A DNA stretch of 64,000 bases from Clostridium sp. (GTDB taxonomy: Bacteria; Bacillota; Clostridia; Clostridiales; Clostridiaceae): NCBI RefSeq assembly GCF_017888565.1, contig NZ_JAGHFX010000013.1, positions 1 through 64,000 on the forward strand, read 5' to 3'. Within the stretch, counting starts at the first letter, position 1. The number at the start of each line of letters is the position of its first letter. Shown one piece after another: positions 27,244 through 35,471 of the stretch. A program made the translations under genes and the position numbers. The notes under the pieces were generated by a model. It was not told the DNA's origin. It searched no databases and was given only the letters and a program-made list of their open reading frames with translations.

Positions 27244-27302
27244 ATTTCTAATAAATTTAAAACTTTATTAGAAATAGGAGTGACTAATTTTAGCCACTCC
27301 TA
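27244..27302 (-). terminator. Two consecutive hairpins ending the alpha-glucoside PTS transcript
   Basis: The first hairpin met by the polymerase is TAGGAGTG/CACTCCTA (27275-27302), which starts 15 bases after the PTS stop and has further inner pairs. The second is a perfect 12-bp stem ATTTCTAATAAA/TTTATTAGAAAT (27244-27275). Together they form a tandem terminator. Confidence 0.8.
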
Positions 27303-27316
27303 AATATAAATATAGT

Positions 27317-28924
27317 TTAATTTGCCTCTATTCCAAGATATTCATCTACACTTTTTCTTACTCCAGTAACTTTTAAACCATAAATTACTTGTACGTTTTC
27401 ACCTTTTATTACAACTCCATTAGCTGCAGTTTCATTTTTTAATAAAGCTTCATTAACTAGTGATGAATCTTTTAATATTAATCTTAATCTTGTAAAGCAG
27501 TTGTCAACTTTTACTATATTCTCTACTCCACCAAGACCTTCTACTATTATAGGTGCTAATCCTGCATTTTCAGCATCCTTATTGTCAGCACCATTAACTG
27601 AGTTACCTTTAGTTGCATTTTTTTCTTTATAATCACTCTTTGTATAAAGCTTTGTATCTCCATCTTCTTCTCTACCTGGCGTTTTTAACTTAAATTTACT
27701 TATTACAAATCTGAATATTACATAGTAAACTACGAATTGTCCTAAACCAATTAATATATACATTGGCCAACCTGTTTTTTCTATTCCAAGTGGAAGATTA
27801 TATAATAAGAAATCTATTAAGCCATTTGGTCCTATCGCTGTTACTCCTAAAATGTTTAACACAACCATTCCTAGTCCACTTAATGCTGCATGAATTACGA
27901 ATAATACTGGTGCAGCAAACATAAATGAGAATTCTATTGGTTCAGTAACACCTGCTAGAATTGATGTAACAGCTGCAGGGATTAATATTGCTTTTATCTT
28001 AGTTTTATTCTTTGGTAATGCTGTATGATACATAGCTAAACATGCACCTACTAAACCAAACATCTTTGAAAGTCCTCTTGCATCCCAAATTACTGATGCT
28101 GAAAGCTTAGCTATAGTTGGATCAGCCATTTCTGCAAAATATATATTTCTAGCTCCTTCAAAAACTTGTCCGCCGATTTCAGCAACTCCACCTAATGAAC
28201 TATATAAGAATGGAGTATAAACTAAGTGATGTAATCCTGTTGGAATTAATAATCTTTCTAAAGTTCCATATGTGAATATACCAAAGTTTCCTGAACCTTG
28301 TATAAACTCACCAAGATTATTAATAACATTTTGTACTGGTGGCCAAACATAACTAAATAATATTGCTAAACCAACTGTTACTGGTATTAATATAATGAAT
28401 ACTAATCTTGATCCACCATATATTTGAAATGCTCCATCAAATTCTTTTTCACAGAATTTATTATGGATATATGCAACAACTACTCCTAATATAATTCCTA
28501 AGAAAACTCCCATATCCAATATTTGCACACCTAATACAGTTGTTTGTCCACTTCCTCTTAACGCATCTGCTGGTGCTAATTTTTCAGTTAATGTTAAAAA
28601 TATATTCATTGCATTTATAAATACTAAAAATACTAATAATGATGTAAAACCTGCTTCTGCTTTTTTCTTCTTAGCAAGTCCTACCGCTAAACCTACACAA
28701 AATATAATACCTAAGTTAGTTAATATTGAAACTAAAGATCCTGATAGCATTTTTCCAAGTCCATACACAACATCATTTTTTAAAAATGGCAAGTACTCCG
28801 CTAACTTTGCATTTGTTAATATATTTCCTATTGCAATAATTATACCTGCTATAGGTAATATTAAAACAGGTACAAACATTCCTTTAGAAAAGTCCTGTAA
28901 CTTATTCATTATCTTTTCTTTCAT
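27317..28924 (-). CDS. PTS EIICB, alpha-glucoside specific (MalB/GlvC/AglA type)
   Basis: A 535-residue glucose-superfamily PTS permease. The EIIC membrane domain begins MNKLQDFSKGMFVPVLILPI and carries the substrate-loop segments GLHHLVYTPFLY and AGVTEPIEFSFMF. A hydrophilic linker of about 60 residues leads to the C-terminal EIIB domain with phospho-cysteine in VDNCFTRLRL (about residue 478). No EIIA domain is attached, so a glucose-type EIIA must come from elsewhere. The GH4 6-phospho-alpha-glucosidase in the same block fixes the substrate class as maltose-like alpha-glucosides. GGAGGT precedes the start. The regulator gene and a 28-bp palindrome are immediately upstream. Confidence 0.93.
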   Translation of the reverse strand: MKEKIMNKLQDFSKGMFVPVLILPIAGIIIAIGNILTNAKLAEYLPFLKNDVVYGLGKMLSGSLVSILTNLGIIFCVGLAVGLAKKKKAEAGFTSLLVFLVFINAMNIFLTLTEKLAPADALRGSGQTTVLGVQILDMGVFLGIILGVVVAYIHNKFCEKEFDGAFQIYGGSRLVFIILIPVTVGLAILFSYVWPPVQNVINNLGEFIQGSGNFGIFTYGTLERLLIPTGLHHLVYTPFLYSSLGGVAEIGGQVFEGARNIYFAEMADPTIAKLSASVIWDARGLSKMFGLVGACLAMYHTALPKNKTKIKAILIPAAVTSILAGVTEPIEFSFMFAAPVLFVIHAALSGLGMVVLNILGVTAIGPNGLIDFLLYNLPLGIEKTGWPMYILIGLGQFVVYYVIFRFVISKFKLKTPGREEDGDTKLYTKSDYKEKNATKGNSVNGADNKDAENAGLAPIIVEGLGGVENIVKVDNCFTRLRLILKDSSLVNEALLKNETAANGVVIKGENVQVIYGLKVTGVRKSVDEYLGIEAN

Positions 28925-28969
28925 TTTTTTACCTCCATTTAATGTTTTTCAGAAATCATTTACATTTTT

Positions 28970-28998
28970 ATTATAATAAGTGTCAATTTATCTGTATA
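28970..28998 (-). promoter_or_regulatory. Promoter of the alpha-glucoside PTS gene
   Basis: Minus strand TATACA, 17 bases, TATAAT, with the start codon about 46 bases after the -10. The -35 is poor. The palindrome at 29018-29045 is centred 59 bases upstream of the -10 centre, exactly as at the glucosidase promoter. Confidence 0.62.
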
Positions 28999-29017
28999 TA
29001 GATTTCACCTTCAAAAA

Positions 29018-29045
29018 AACGTGTTACCCAATTAGATAACACGTT
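29018..29045. promoter_or_regulatory. 28-bp palindrome, copy 2 (candidate RpiR operator and terminator)
   Basis: AACGTGTTACCC, 7 bases, TAACACGTT. On the minus strand it is followed by a run of T, so it also works as a rho-independent terminator that begins inside the stop codon of the RpiR gene. It thus separates the regulator transcript from the PTS promoter and may bind the regulator itself. Confidence 0.72.
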
Positions 29046-29805
29046 ACTTAGAATTATTACTTTTTCGTTTATAATATTCATATATTAACAACTCAACCAT
29101 AACCAAAACCTTTGGAAAGAATGTATTTGGCATTAAATTTCTGTCATCCAGCTTATTTGCGTCATCAATTTTAAAACTTATATCTGCAAGTTTACTTATG
29201 CTATTTTCTCTTTCATTTGTAAATGCTATCACATTAATTCCATGTTCCTTTGCCGTTTTTACCTTGTTTAAAACCATTGGAGTTTCTCCTGATTTTGAAA
29301 TAACTATAATTGAACTTATGTAATCTAAGTTATTTTCAAATACTCCTATTGAATCTGTACCATTGGATAATATACATCTTTTTCCCATAACTAAAAGCTT
29401 CTTATTAATATATTCTGCTACAATTCCTGAAAATCCATTCGCATATATGAAAATAAATTTATTATTATCATTGAATAAAATGTCTACAAATCTATTAATG
29501 CAATTACTAGAATTTTCCTTCAAAAGATTATCCATATCTAAGCTATCAACAAAATCTCTTTCATTCAAATTATCTCCTAGTTCATTTCCTTTTAAAGATA
29601 CTAAATTATATTGCATTTCTAAAAAACCAGAATAACCAAGTTTTTTAGAAAGCCTCATTATTGTTGATGTTGAAGTATAGTTATTTTTTGCAATTCCTCT
29701 AACACCTAATTTATTTACATCATCTATATTATCTACTATATAGTTTAAAACTTTTATTTCAATCTCAGTAAGCCCTTTATTCTCGATAAGCTTAGATAAA
29801 TCCAT
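29044..29805 (-). CDS. RpiR/MurR-family transcriptional regulator
   Basis: A regulator of about 253 residues with an N-terminal HTH_6 domain (SKLIENKGLTEIEIKVLNYI, then TSTSTIMRLSKKLGYSGFLE as the recognition helix region) and a C-terminal SIS domain (about 110-235) with SKSGETPMVLN for binding a phosphosugar. It should sense a phosphorylated sugar and control the adjacent alpha-glucoside genes, like MalR of clostridial mal operons. ATG 29805 is chosen because GGAGGG lies seven bases upstream and within the longer frame. The stop codon is the beginning of the 28-bp palindrome. Confidence 0.92.
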   Translation of the reverse strand: MDLSKLIENKGLTEIEIKVLNYIVDNIDDVNKLGVRGIAKNNYTSTSTIMRLSKKLGYSGFLEMQYNLVSLKGNELGDNLNERDFVDSLDMDNLLKENSSNCINRFVDILFNDNNKFIFIYANGFSGIVAEYINKKLLVMGKRCILSNGTDSIGVFENNLDYISSIIVISKSGETPMVLNKVKTAKEHGINVIAFTNERENSISKLADISFKIDDANKLDDRNLMPNTFFPKVLVMVELLIYEYYKRKSNNSK

Positions 29806-29900
29806 TATAAATCCCTCCATTAATCATAATCAATTATAAATTATTTTAATAATTTTTTCATTATATCTCATTTTTTTTATATTCTAATACATTTTAGGGA

Positions 29901-30362
29901 TTATAATTTTATTTTGTTTGCTAACTTTTCTATTGCTTCTTCCATTCTTTTCACTTTAGTTTCTTCCTTTTTAGCTGAAGTTATCCATTGAAAATACTTT
30001 CTTTGTTGTGAATAAGATAAGCTTTCATAAAATTTATATGCATCATTATTTTCCATAAGCTTTTCTTTAAACTCTTCTGGTAACTCTATAATTCTTTCTT
30101 CTTCATCTTTTTGTAATTCTACATTTATAATATCGCCATAGGTTTTACCTATCTTATTTCTTATCTCCTTAGTTATTCCTATCATATAACAAGGTAAGCC
30201 CATTTTTACTATTGATCCTCTATAATCCACACCATCAAATTTTACTTTAACCTTTACTCTCTTAGCTCCAAATTCTTTTTCAACATCTATAGGAACTTCT
30301 ATATAGGTGGCATCTTTTCCTTCATGCTTTATTATTTCTGCTTCAAATTTATAATTCTTCAT
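29901..30362 (-). CDS. DUF1905 / YdeI-OmpD-associated family protein
   Basis: A 153-residue soluble protein. The N-terminal beta-barrel DUF1905 part (FEAEIIKHEGKDATYIEVP, then GSIVKMGLPCYMIGITKEIRNKIG) is followed by the C-terminal bacteriocin-protection/YdeI helix motif (YKFYESLSYSQQRKYFQWI, then AKKEETKVKR). The function of the family is poorly known. It stands alone between the RpiR regulator and a divergent kinase-like gene, with TAGGAG before the ATG. Confidence 0.88.
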   Translation of the reverse strand: MKNYKFEAEIIKHEGKDATYIEVPIDVEKEFGAKRVKVKVKFDGVDYRGSIVKMGLPCYMIGITKEIRNKIGKTYGDIINVELQKDEEERIIELPEEFKEKLMENNDAYKFYESLSYSQQRKYFQWITSAKKEETKVKRMEEAIEKLANKIKL

Positions 30363-30586
30363 ATTTATCTCCTACTTTTGTATTAAATTGTTTATTTTGA
30401 AATTAAAATAAAATTATAATGTTTATTAAATTTATAATTAATATATAATAGGACGTTATATAATTAAGAATTCAAATTTAAATGTCACTTTTATACAGCG
30501 TACTATTAAGTATATTATAACCTTAAACACTTTTTATATTATATCTGATATAATGTATAAACAACAATATAATAGTAGGAGATTTT

Positions 30587-31387
30587 ATGAATAAGTTACA
30601 AGAAAATATTTCACTCACTAAACTTGGTGGGCTAAACAATTCAAACTATTTAGTAACATTACAGAATTCAAAATATGTTTTGCGAATTCCAAGTAAAGAT
30701 AACACCAATAATTTTTATAATGAAAATGAAATTTTAAATATAATTAGGCCACATAATATTTCTCCCAATATACTTTATCATAATAAATATAATGGAGTCT
30801 TATTAAGTGAATTTAAAGAATCTACTAAAATTAATATAGAATTTTATAACTCACTACTTTTCATTAATAGCTTAATTTCTACATTAAAAAAACTACATAG
30901 TTTAAAATGTAATAATTACTTTAATCCTTTTGAGATAATTAATAAAAATATTAACATCTTAATTGACTTAAGCTTTGATTTTAATCACGATATAAATCTA
31001 TTAGTAGAAAAATTAACCTCATTAGAACATAAATTAACTAAAGAATTTCATTATGGATTATGTCATAATGATTTAAATATCTCTAACATTTTATATACTA
31101 AGGACTCTATTTATCTTATTGACTTTGAATTTACTGCTATGGGAGATATATTTTTTGACCTAGCTACTTTATCTTGGTTTTTAAATGACGATATGAGAAA
31201 TGAATTGATTAAAAGATATTTTGGTTACTCTTCACAAGATCTAAAAGAAAAATTAGAAGGTTATCTCTTTGTAGTTAAACTTTGGAATGCAACTTGGAGT
31301 TTTATAAAATCCATAAATAGTACTTCTAACTATGATTATAGACTTGGAGGTAACATGATATTAGACGATTTAATAACTTCTTTATAA
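30587..31387 (+). CDS. Choline/aminoglycoside-kinase-like phosphotransferase
   Basis: A 266-residue protein with the APH/choline kinase fold. A glycine loop LGGLNNSNYLV near residue 13, a lysine/arginine region YVLRIP, the catalytic loop LCHNDLNISNIL (HxDxxxxN, about 160-171) and the metal-binding LIDFEFTAMGD are all visible. The pattern resembles LicA/choline-ethanolamine kinases more than resistance enzymes. It could provide phosphocholine for cell-surface decoration, but no licBCD-like neighbour is present. TAGGAG precedes the ATG. The last codons form one arm of a terminator. Confidence 0.88.
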   Translation: MNKLQENISLTKLGGLNNSNYLVTLQNSKYVLRIPSKDNTNNFYNENEILNIIRPHNISPNILYHNKYNGVLLSEFKESTKINIEFYNSLLFINSLISTLKKLHSLKCNNYFNPFEIINKNINILIDLSFDFNHDINLLVEKLTSLEHKLTKEFHYGLCHNDLNISNILYTKDSIYLIDFEFTAMGDIFFDLATLSWFLNDDMRNELIKRYFGYSSQDLKEKLEGYLFVVKLWNATWSFIKSINSTSNYDYRLGGNMILDDLITSL

Positions 31388-31400
31388 ATCGTCTAATATC
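31357..31400. terminator. Bidirectional terminator built into the end of the kinase gene
   Basis: GATATTAGACGATTTA (31357-31372) and TAAATCGTCTAATATC (31385-31400) form a perfect 16-bp stem with a 12-base loop. The left arm lies within the last codons of the kinase-like gene, and the right arm ends one base before the stop of the convergent repair gene. Confidence 0.85.
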
Positions 31401-31401
31401 T

Positions 31402-32124
31402 TTAGTTATTATTTAATTTAACTTTCATACCTCGAATGATATTCTTCTCTTCTTTAGAAACCTTTAGCGATTCACAAATTTTTTGTAATGATTTATTGTA
31501 TGTAAAATAATCTAAGTTATTTTCTTTTAGATAATTCAAAGTTGTTTCACTAAACTTTACATAGCAAATAGAAATTGCCCAAGCAACAGCCATTTTAACA
31601 TAATATCCATCATGTTTTATTTTATCTAAATTGCTTAAAACGAGCTCAACATAGTCTTCTTCAACATAAAAGTTTAATAACATTACTACTGCAAACCTTA
31701 CTTCAAATTCATAATTTGATGAAAGATACTCTTCTATGAACTTCCACATTTTTTCTTTATTTTTATTAGTAATTTTTAGCCCATTACAAAAGCTATCACA
31801 AACTGACCAATTATTTATCTTTGGTACATATTTTCTAATAAGACTTATAATTTCATCTATATCAACATTATTAATATATCCAATTACCATCCCCTGTAGC
31901 ATTACTTCTTCAAAATAATCATCTCTTGCATTATCCAAGTAATTTTTCCAATCTTTCTTAGCAATACTTTTTGCAATTTTTCTTAATGCTGGTAGTCTAA
32001 CTCCAAGTATGTTATCAATTCCTGGCAAAAGCTTCGAAGAAAAATCCCTGTAATCTTCTTCTGACAAATTTATAAGTTCTTCCCTTATTTTTAAGGCTAC
32101 ATTTTCATCAATATTAAAATCCAA
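31402..32124 (-). CDS. AlkD-like DNA alkylation repair protein
   Basis: A 240-residue all-helical HEAT-like repeat protein of the DNA alkylation repair family, whose members (AlkC/AlkD) excise alkylated purines without base flipping. Recognisable pieces are GVRLPALRKIAKSIAKKDW, the conserved INNWSVCDSFCNGLK loop and SNYEFEVRFAVVMLLNFYV. It is the third gene after adaA and ogt, so it probably belongs to their adaptive-response operon. The start is a TTG, supported by GGGGGAG six to seven bases upstream. Confidence 0.9.
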   Translation of the reverse strand: MDFNIDENVALKIREELINLSEEDYRDFSSKLLPGIDNILGVRLPALRKIAKSIAKKDWKNYLDNARDDYFEEVMLQGMVIGYINNVDIDEIISLIRKYVPKINNWSVCDSFCNGLKITNKNKEKMWKFIEEYLSSNYEFEVRFAVVMLLNFYVEEDYVELVLSNLDKIKHDGYYVKMAVAWAISICYVKFSETTLNYLKENNLDYFTYNKSLQKICESLKVSKEEKNIIRGMKVKLNNN

Positions 32125-32166
32125 AATGCTCTCCCCCTATCTATTACCTATTAATTTATTACTACC

Positions 32167-32640
32167 CTAAAATGAATTTCTATGTTCTATTTGTAGTAGC
32201 TTTTCTTTCATTTCTAGGCCTCCAGCATATCCAACTAAGCTTTTATTTTTACCTACAACTCTATGACATGGTATAATTATTAATATTGGATTTTTATTAT
32301 TTGCCATTCCAATAGCACGAGCTGCTTTAGAGTTTCCTATTTTTTCTGCTATTTCCTTATATGTTCTTGTTTCTCCATAAGGTATCTTAATTAGCTCATT
32401 CCATACTTTACGTTGAAATTCTGTTCCTTCTGGATTTAATGAAATACTAAAATCTATTCGATCTCCTGAAAAATGCTCATTAAGTTGATTTGCCGCCTCT
32501 TTAATTAATTTAGTTTCTCTTATTTCCATATCTTTTTCAATCTTTAATTTATTCTTTATACAAATATTGGTAATACCCTTTCCATTATCAGCTATTCCAA
32601 TTTCTCCAATTATAGTCTCATAATAAAAAATACTTTTCAT
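32167..32640 (-). CDS. ogt: Methylated-DNA-protein-cysteine methyltransferase
   Basis: A 157-residue suicide repair protein that transfers the methyl group from O6-methylguanine to its own cysteine. The active-site IPCHRVVG and the DNA-binding wing VGYAGGLEMKEKLL are intact, as is the helix-turn-helix stretch IPYGETRTYKEIAEKIGNSKAARAIG (split here across about residues 88-113). AAGGAG lies just before the ATG. The gene lies between adaA and the AlkD-like gene with short gaps and is probably induced by alkylation. Confidence 0.95.
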   Translation of the reverse strand: MKSIFYYETIIGEIGIADNGKGITNICIKNKLKIEKDMEIRETKLIKEAANQLNEHFSGDRIDFSISLNPEGTEFQRKVWNELIKIPYGETRTYKEIAEKIGNSKAARAIGMANNKNPILIIIPCHRVVGKNKSLVGYAGGLEMKEKLLQIEHRNSF

Positions 32641-32678
32641 ATAACTCCTTCACATCTATTTTATAAGCAGATTCTTAA

Positions 32679-33218
32679 TTATTTTATACGATAACTCATA
32701 GGACTCATCCCTTCAACTTTCTTAAAATTATCATAAAAAGTTGATAAACTCTTATATCCACAATCATAAGAAATTTCAGTAATTGATTTGTCACTAACTT
32801 TCAAAAGTTCCTTAGCTTTATTAATTCTAATTTTAGAAATATATGCTTTAGGTGTTAATCTAAAAGTTTTATTGAAAACTCTTATTAAATGACTTTTAGC
32901 TATATGAAGATCTCTTATCTTAATATTCATAAGCTCTTCATCAAAATAATATTTATCATAAATCTCCTTCATACTATTAGCAATATTAGTAATCGGATTG
33001 TATTCTATCAAATCAGGTCTACATCTTTTACAAGGCCTAAATCCACTTTTAATTGCACTTTCAGTGGTAGAAAAGAATTTCACATTTTCTTTAACTGGAT
33101 TTTTAGATTTACAGGATGGACGACAAAATATTTTTGTTGTTTTAACTCCATAAAAAAAATCCCCATCATATCTTGAATCATTTTCTATGATAACTTTCCA
33201 TTTTTCCTCCTTATTCAT
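32679..33218 (-). CDS. adaA: AdaA-type methylphosphotriester sensor and activator
   Basis: A 179-residue protein that combines the Ada zinc-binding domain with an AraC-type DNA-binding domain. Four zinc cysteines are present in FCRPSC and PCKRC. The first is the expected methyl acceptor from phosphotriesters, which turns the protein into an activator. The AraC part (about 85-178) has DLHIAKSHLIRVFNKTF and KSITEISYDCGYKSLSTFY. It lacks the Ogt domain of E. coli Ada, which is encoded separately just downstream, as in Bacillus AdaA/AdaB. It heads the repair operon, with TGGAGGT before the ATG. Confidence 0.94.
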   Translation of the reverse strand: MNKEEKWKVIIENDSRYDGDFFYGVKTTKIFCRPSCKSKNPVKENVKFFSTTESAIKSGFRPCKRCRPDLIEYNPITNIANSMKEIYDKYYFDEELMNIKIRDLHIAKSHLIRVFNKTFRLTPKAYISKIRINKAKELLKVSDKSITEISYDCGYKSLSTFYDNFKKVEGMSPMSYRIK

Positions 33219-33342
33219 ATATCTACCTCCATTAATAATTTACCATAATACTTAAAATATTTCTTACGGATTTTTATCTTCTAATTTAAATATCAATCAT
33301 AATATTTATTTTGTATAAATACTATTATAATTTATATAAAAT

Positions 33343-33378
33343 AAAAAAGTACTGATTAACAAGAATCAATACTTTTTT
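33343..33378. terminator. Terminator in the gap before adaA
   Basis: AAAAAAGTACTGATT and AATCAATACTTTTTT pair over 15 positions with one mismatch and a 6-base loop. T runs exist on both strands. It most likely ends the acetyltransferase transcript that comes from the right. Confidence 0.85.
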
Positions 33379-33464
33379 AGCAGAATTAATAACTATATAT
33401 TGTTATAATTTTTAAGGCTATCTACTTTATTATAAAATTAAAGAAATCTATGGTTTAAATAACC

Positions 33465-33971
33465 TTAGGCAGCAGATTTAATGAAAGACTTCATACTGAT
33501 ATGATATTCAATTTCTCTTTCAAGCTCTTTAGCTTGCTCAAACCCTAGACCCTTAAAAAGATTTTGTGATCTTTTATTAATCTTTTTAATTTTAGCTACA
33601 ACATATTCAGCTCTCATTTCAAAAAAAGCTACTTTTAAAGCTTCTAGTACAGCATTATGACCTATTCCCTTTCCCCATAAATCCTTTTCACCTACTGCAA
33701 TAACGATTTCTACAAACTCACCTTTTGGAACTAATCGTAAAAATCCTATTGCACCATATAGATTTTTTATAATAAAAAATCTACAATTATTGTTAAAAAG
33801 ATGAGTTAATATAGGCATATTTACTCTATTTATAACGTTAATTAAATTTCTTTTCACATTATTATCTTCATTTAAATAACTTGTTATTTCCTCATCACTA
33901 AGCCAGTTACATATCTTCTCTGCATCTGATATATATACTTCTTGGCTTAGATTAACACTATTTACTTCCAC
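33465..33971 (-). CDS. GNAT-family acetyltransferase
   Basis: A ribosomal-protein/RimJ-like GNAT enzyme of about 168 residues. The acetyl-CoA loop is in VIAVGEKDLWGKGIGHNAVLEAL and the later segment is NKRSQNLFKGLGFEQAKE. The target is unknown. The frame is open up to a TTG at 34010, but that codon lacks a ribosome binding site. GTG 33971 has AAGGAG nine bases upstream, so it is chosen. The gene stands alone. Confidence 0.85.
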   Translation of the reverse strand: MEVNSVNLSQEVYISDAEKICNWLSDEEITSYLNEDNNVKRNLINVINRVNMPILTHLFNNNCRFFIIKNLYGAIGFLRLVPKGEFVEIVIAVGEKDLWGKGIGHNAVLEALKVAFFEMRAEYVVAKIKKINKRSQNLFKGLGFEQAKELEREIEYHISMKSFIKSAA

Positions 33972-34224
33972 AAAGTACAACTCCTTAGTTATATTTGATA
34001 CAGCTTGCAAACTTCATGAATTAATTATTACTAGCAATACTCATATCTTACTCTCTTTATTAGTTTAAGTAAAAAGTGTTATTCTTTATTGCTTAAGTTT
34101 AACTCATCTTTCTTATTCTTTTCTTATTTTTCTAGCATTTTTCCACAATGTTTATATTTTCCATTAATAGTATTTAATTACCATTTAAAGTTATTAAAAG
34201 TATTTTTCTGGGACTTCACTATAC

Positions 34225-34935
34225 TTAATAGCATCTATTTATAAATTCTTTAAATAGATTAAACTGCTCATCATAATCTTTATATAAATGTTCTGGATGC
34301 CACTGCACCCCTAATACAAATCTCCTATCCTTTATATAAATACTCTCTATGATTTCATCTTCACTTATTGCAGCATCACTCACCTTAGTGGAAATCTTCT
34401 TTATAGCTTGATGATGCATACTATTTACCATTATTTCTTCTTTTTTCATAATATCGAATAATAAAGAATTCTTTTTAATTTTTACTTTATGGCTTGGTTT
34501 ATTATACGGCTTTTCTTGTCTATGAATACTCTCTTTATTATTATTTTTATCTATTTCTATATCTTGATATAAAGAACCACCTAAATAAGAATTTAGAAGT
34601 TGAAAGCCCCTGCATATTGCAAGTATAGGCTTATCTATATTCAATATTTCACTTAATAAGGCTTTTTCCATTTTATCTCTAGCATCATTTATATATCCAC
34701 AATGAGCTAGCTTTCTCTCATTATATATTTTAGGATTTATATCTTGCCCACCAGCCAATAAAAATCCATCAAAATTATTTACCAAAGCCTTTATATCTTC
34801 TTCTCTATCTATAATAGGCAATATAACTGGAATTCCTCCTGAATCAGTAATTGCATCTAAATATGATGGTAACATCCAAATACTATCTTTATCATCATCA
34901 AAAAGTGCTGTAACTCCAATAATAGGTTTTCTCAT
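34225..34935 (-). CDS. Class I glutamine amidotransferase-like hydrolase (PuuD family, C26)
   Basis: A 236-residue peptidase C26 protein of the gamma-glutamyl-GABA hydrolase type. The nucleophile Cys lies in AICRGFQLLN (about residue 105), the oxyanion segment is LLAGGQDINP, and the His/Glu pair is in GVQWHPEHLY near the C-terminus. Such enzymes release gamma-linked glutamate from polyamine or other gamma-glutamyl compounds. No putrescine-degradation gene is nearby, so the substrate is open. GGAAGGAGAGG precedes the ATG. Confidence 0.9.
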   Translation of the reverse strand: MRKPIIGVTALFDDDKDSIWMLPSYLDAITDSGGIPVILPIIDREEDIKALVNNFDGFLLAGGQDINPKIYNERKLAHCGYINDARDKMEKALLSEILNIDKPILAICRGFQLLNSYLGGSLYQDIEIDKNNNKESIHRQEKPYNKPSHKVKIKKNSLLFDIMKKEEIMVNSMHHQAIKKISTKVSDAAISEDEIIESIYIKDRRFVLGVQWHPEHLYKDYDEQFNLFKEFINRCY

Positions 34936-35016
34936 GCTTTCCTCTCCTTCCTATCAACTATTTTATTTATTAACTATATTAACACTTTTCTTATACTTAT
35001 ATGTTATAAAAATAAA

Positions 35017-35040
35017 AAACTATACAAATTTGCATAGTTT
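35017..35040 (-). terminator. Terminator following the small minus-strand open frames
   Basis: AAACTATACA and TGCATAGTTT pair with a 4-base loop and one mismatch. On the minus strand TTTTTATTTTT follows. The structure overlaps the TAA that closes the short open frame at its right. Confidence 0.8.
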
Positions 35041-35246
35041 ATATTTCAAACTCACTAGATAATATTTCAATATTTCTTCTTTTTATTTGATCTAAACTCT
35101 CAATAAAGTCTAGTAATTTTTTATGCAACCTCTATCCATCTTACATTTATTGCATAAAAAATATTTTTCTTATGTAATATAAAATATCTCTTTTTATATA
35201 AATTACTTAATTTAGCTAAAAATTCTTTGTATTTGTCTAAAAAATA
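35039..35246 (-). pseudogene. Probable remnant of a small gene
   Basis: Two overlapping minus-strand frames lie directly before a strong terminator. The upstream one (35121-35246) reads like a protein tail, ending FYAINVRWIEVA. The downstream one (35039-35131) is hydrophilic and helical, including KKLLDFIESLDQIKRRN. Neither has an ATG or a well-placed ribosome binding site. The pattern fits a degraded or frameshifted gene whose terminator survives. A coupled pair of tiny genes is the alternative. Confidence 0.4.
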
Positions 35247-35471
35247 TTATCTAAATATAAATAAAATATTCTAAATATTATCCTATAAACATGCAAATAA
35301 TAAATATGTATCTTACCTAATTATATAGTGGAACGATTTAATTATAATTTGCAATTTATTACTTTTTAGATAATAACTTTTATAATTTTTTACTTTAATA
35401 ATTCAAATTTTAAAATATATATTTATAAATTAAAAGCTGAATTCAATACTTTAATACAAAGGAGAGTACAT

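Larger units (their letters stand above)
34936..35471. other. 536-bp intergenic region
   Basis: The left third carries a minus-strand terminator and two short open stretches (separate entries) that look like a decayed gene. The right part, before ferritin, is extremely AT-rich and should hold the ferritin promoter. I cannot pick a convincing -35/-10 pair or an iron/peroxide operator there. Confidence 0.6.

Noticed and set aside
35247..35471. PerR or Fur box before ferritin
   Set aside because: Several TTATAAT-like runs exist, but none forms the full 7-1-7 repeat. Such runs are expected by chance in sequence this AT-rich.
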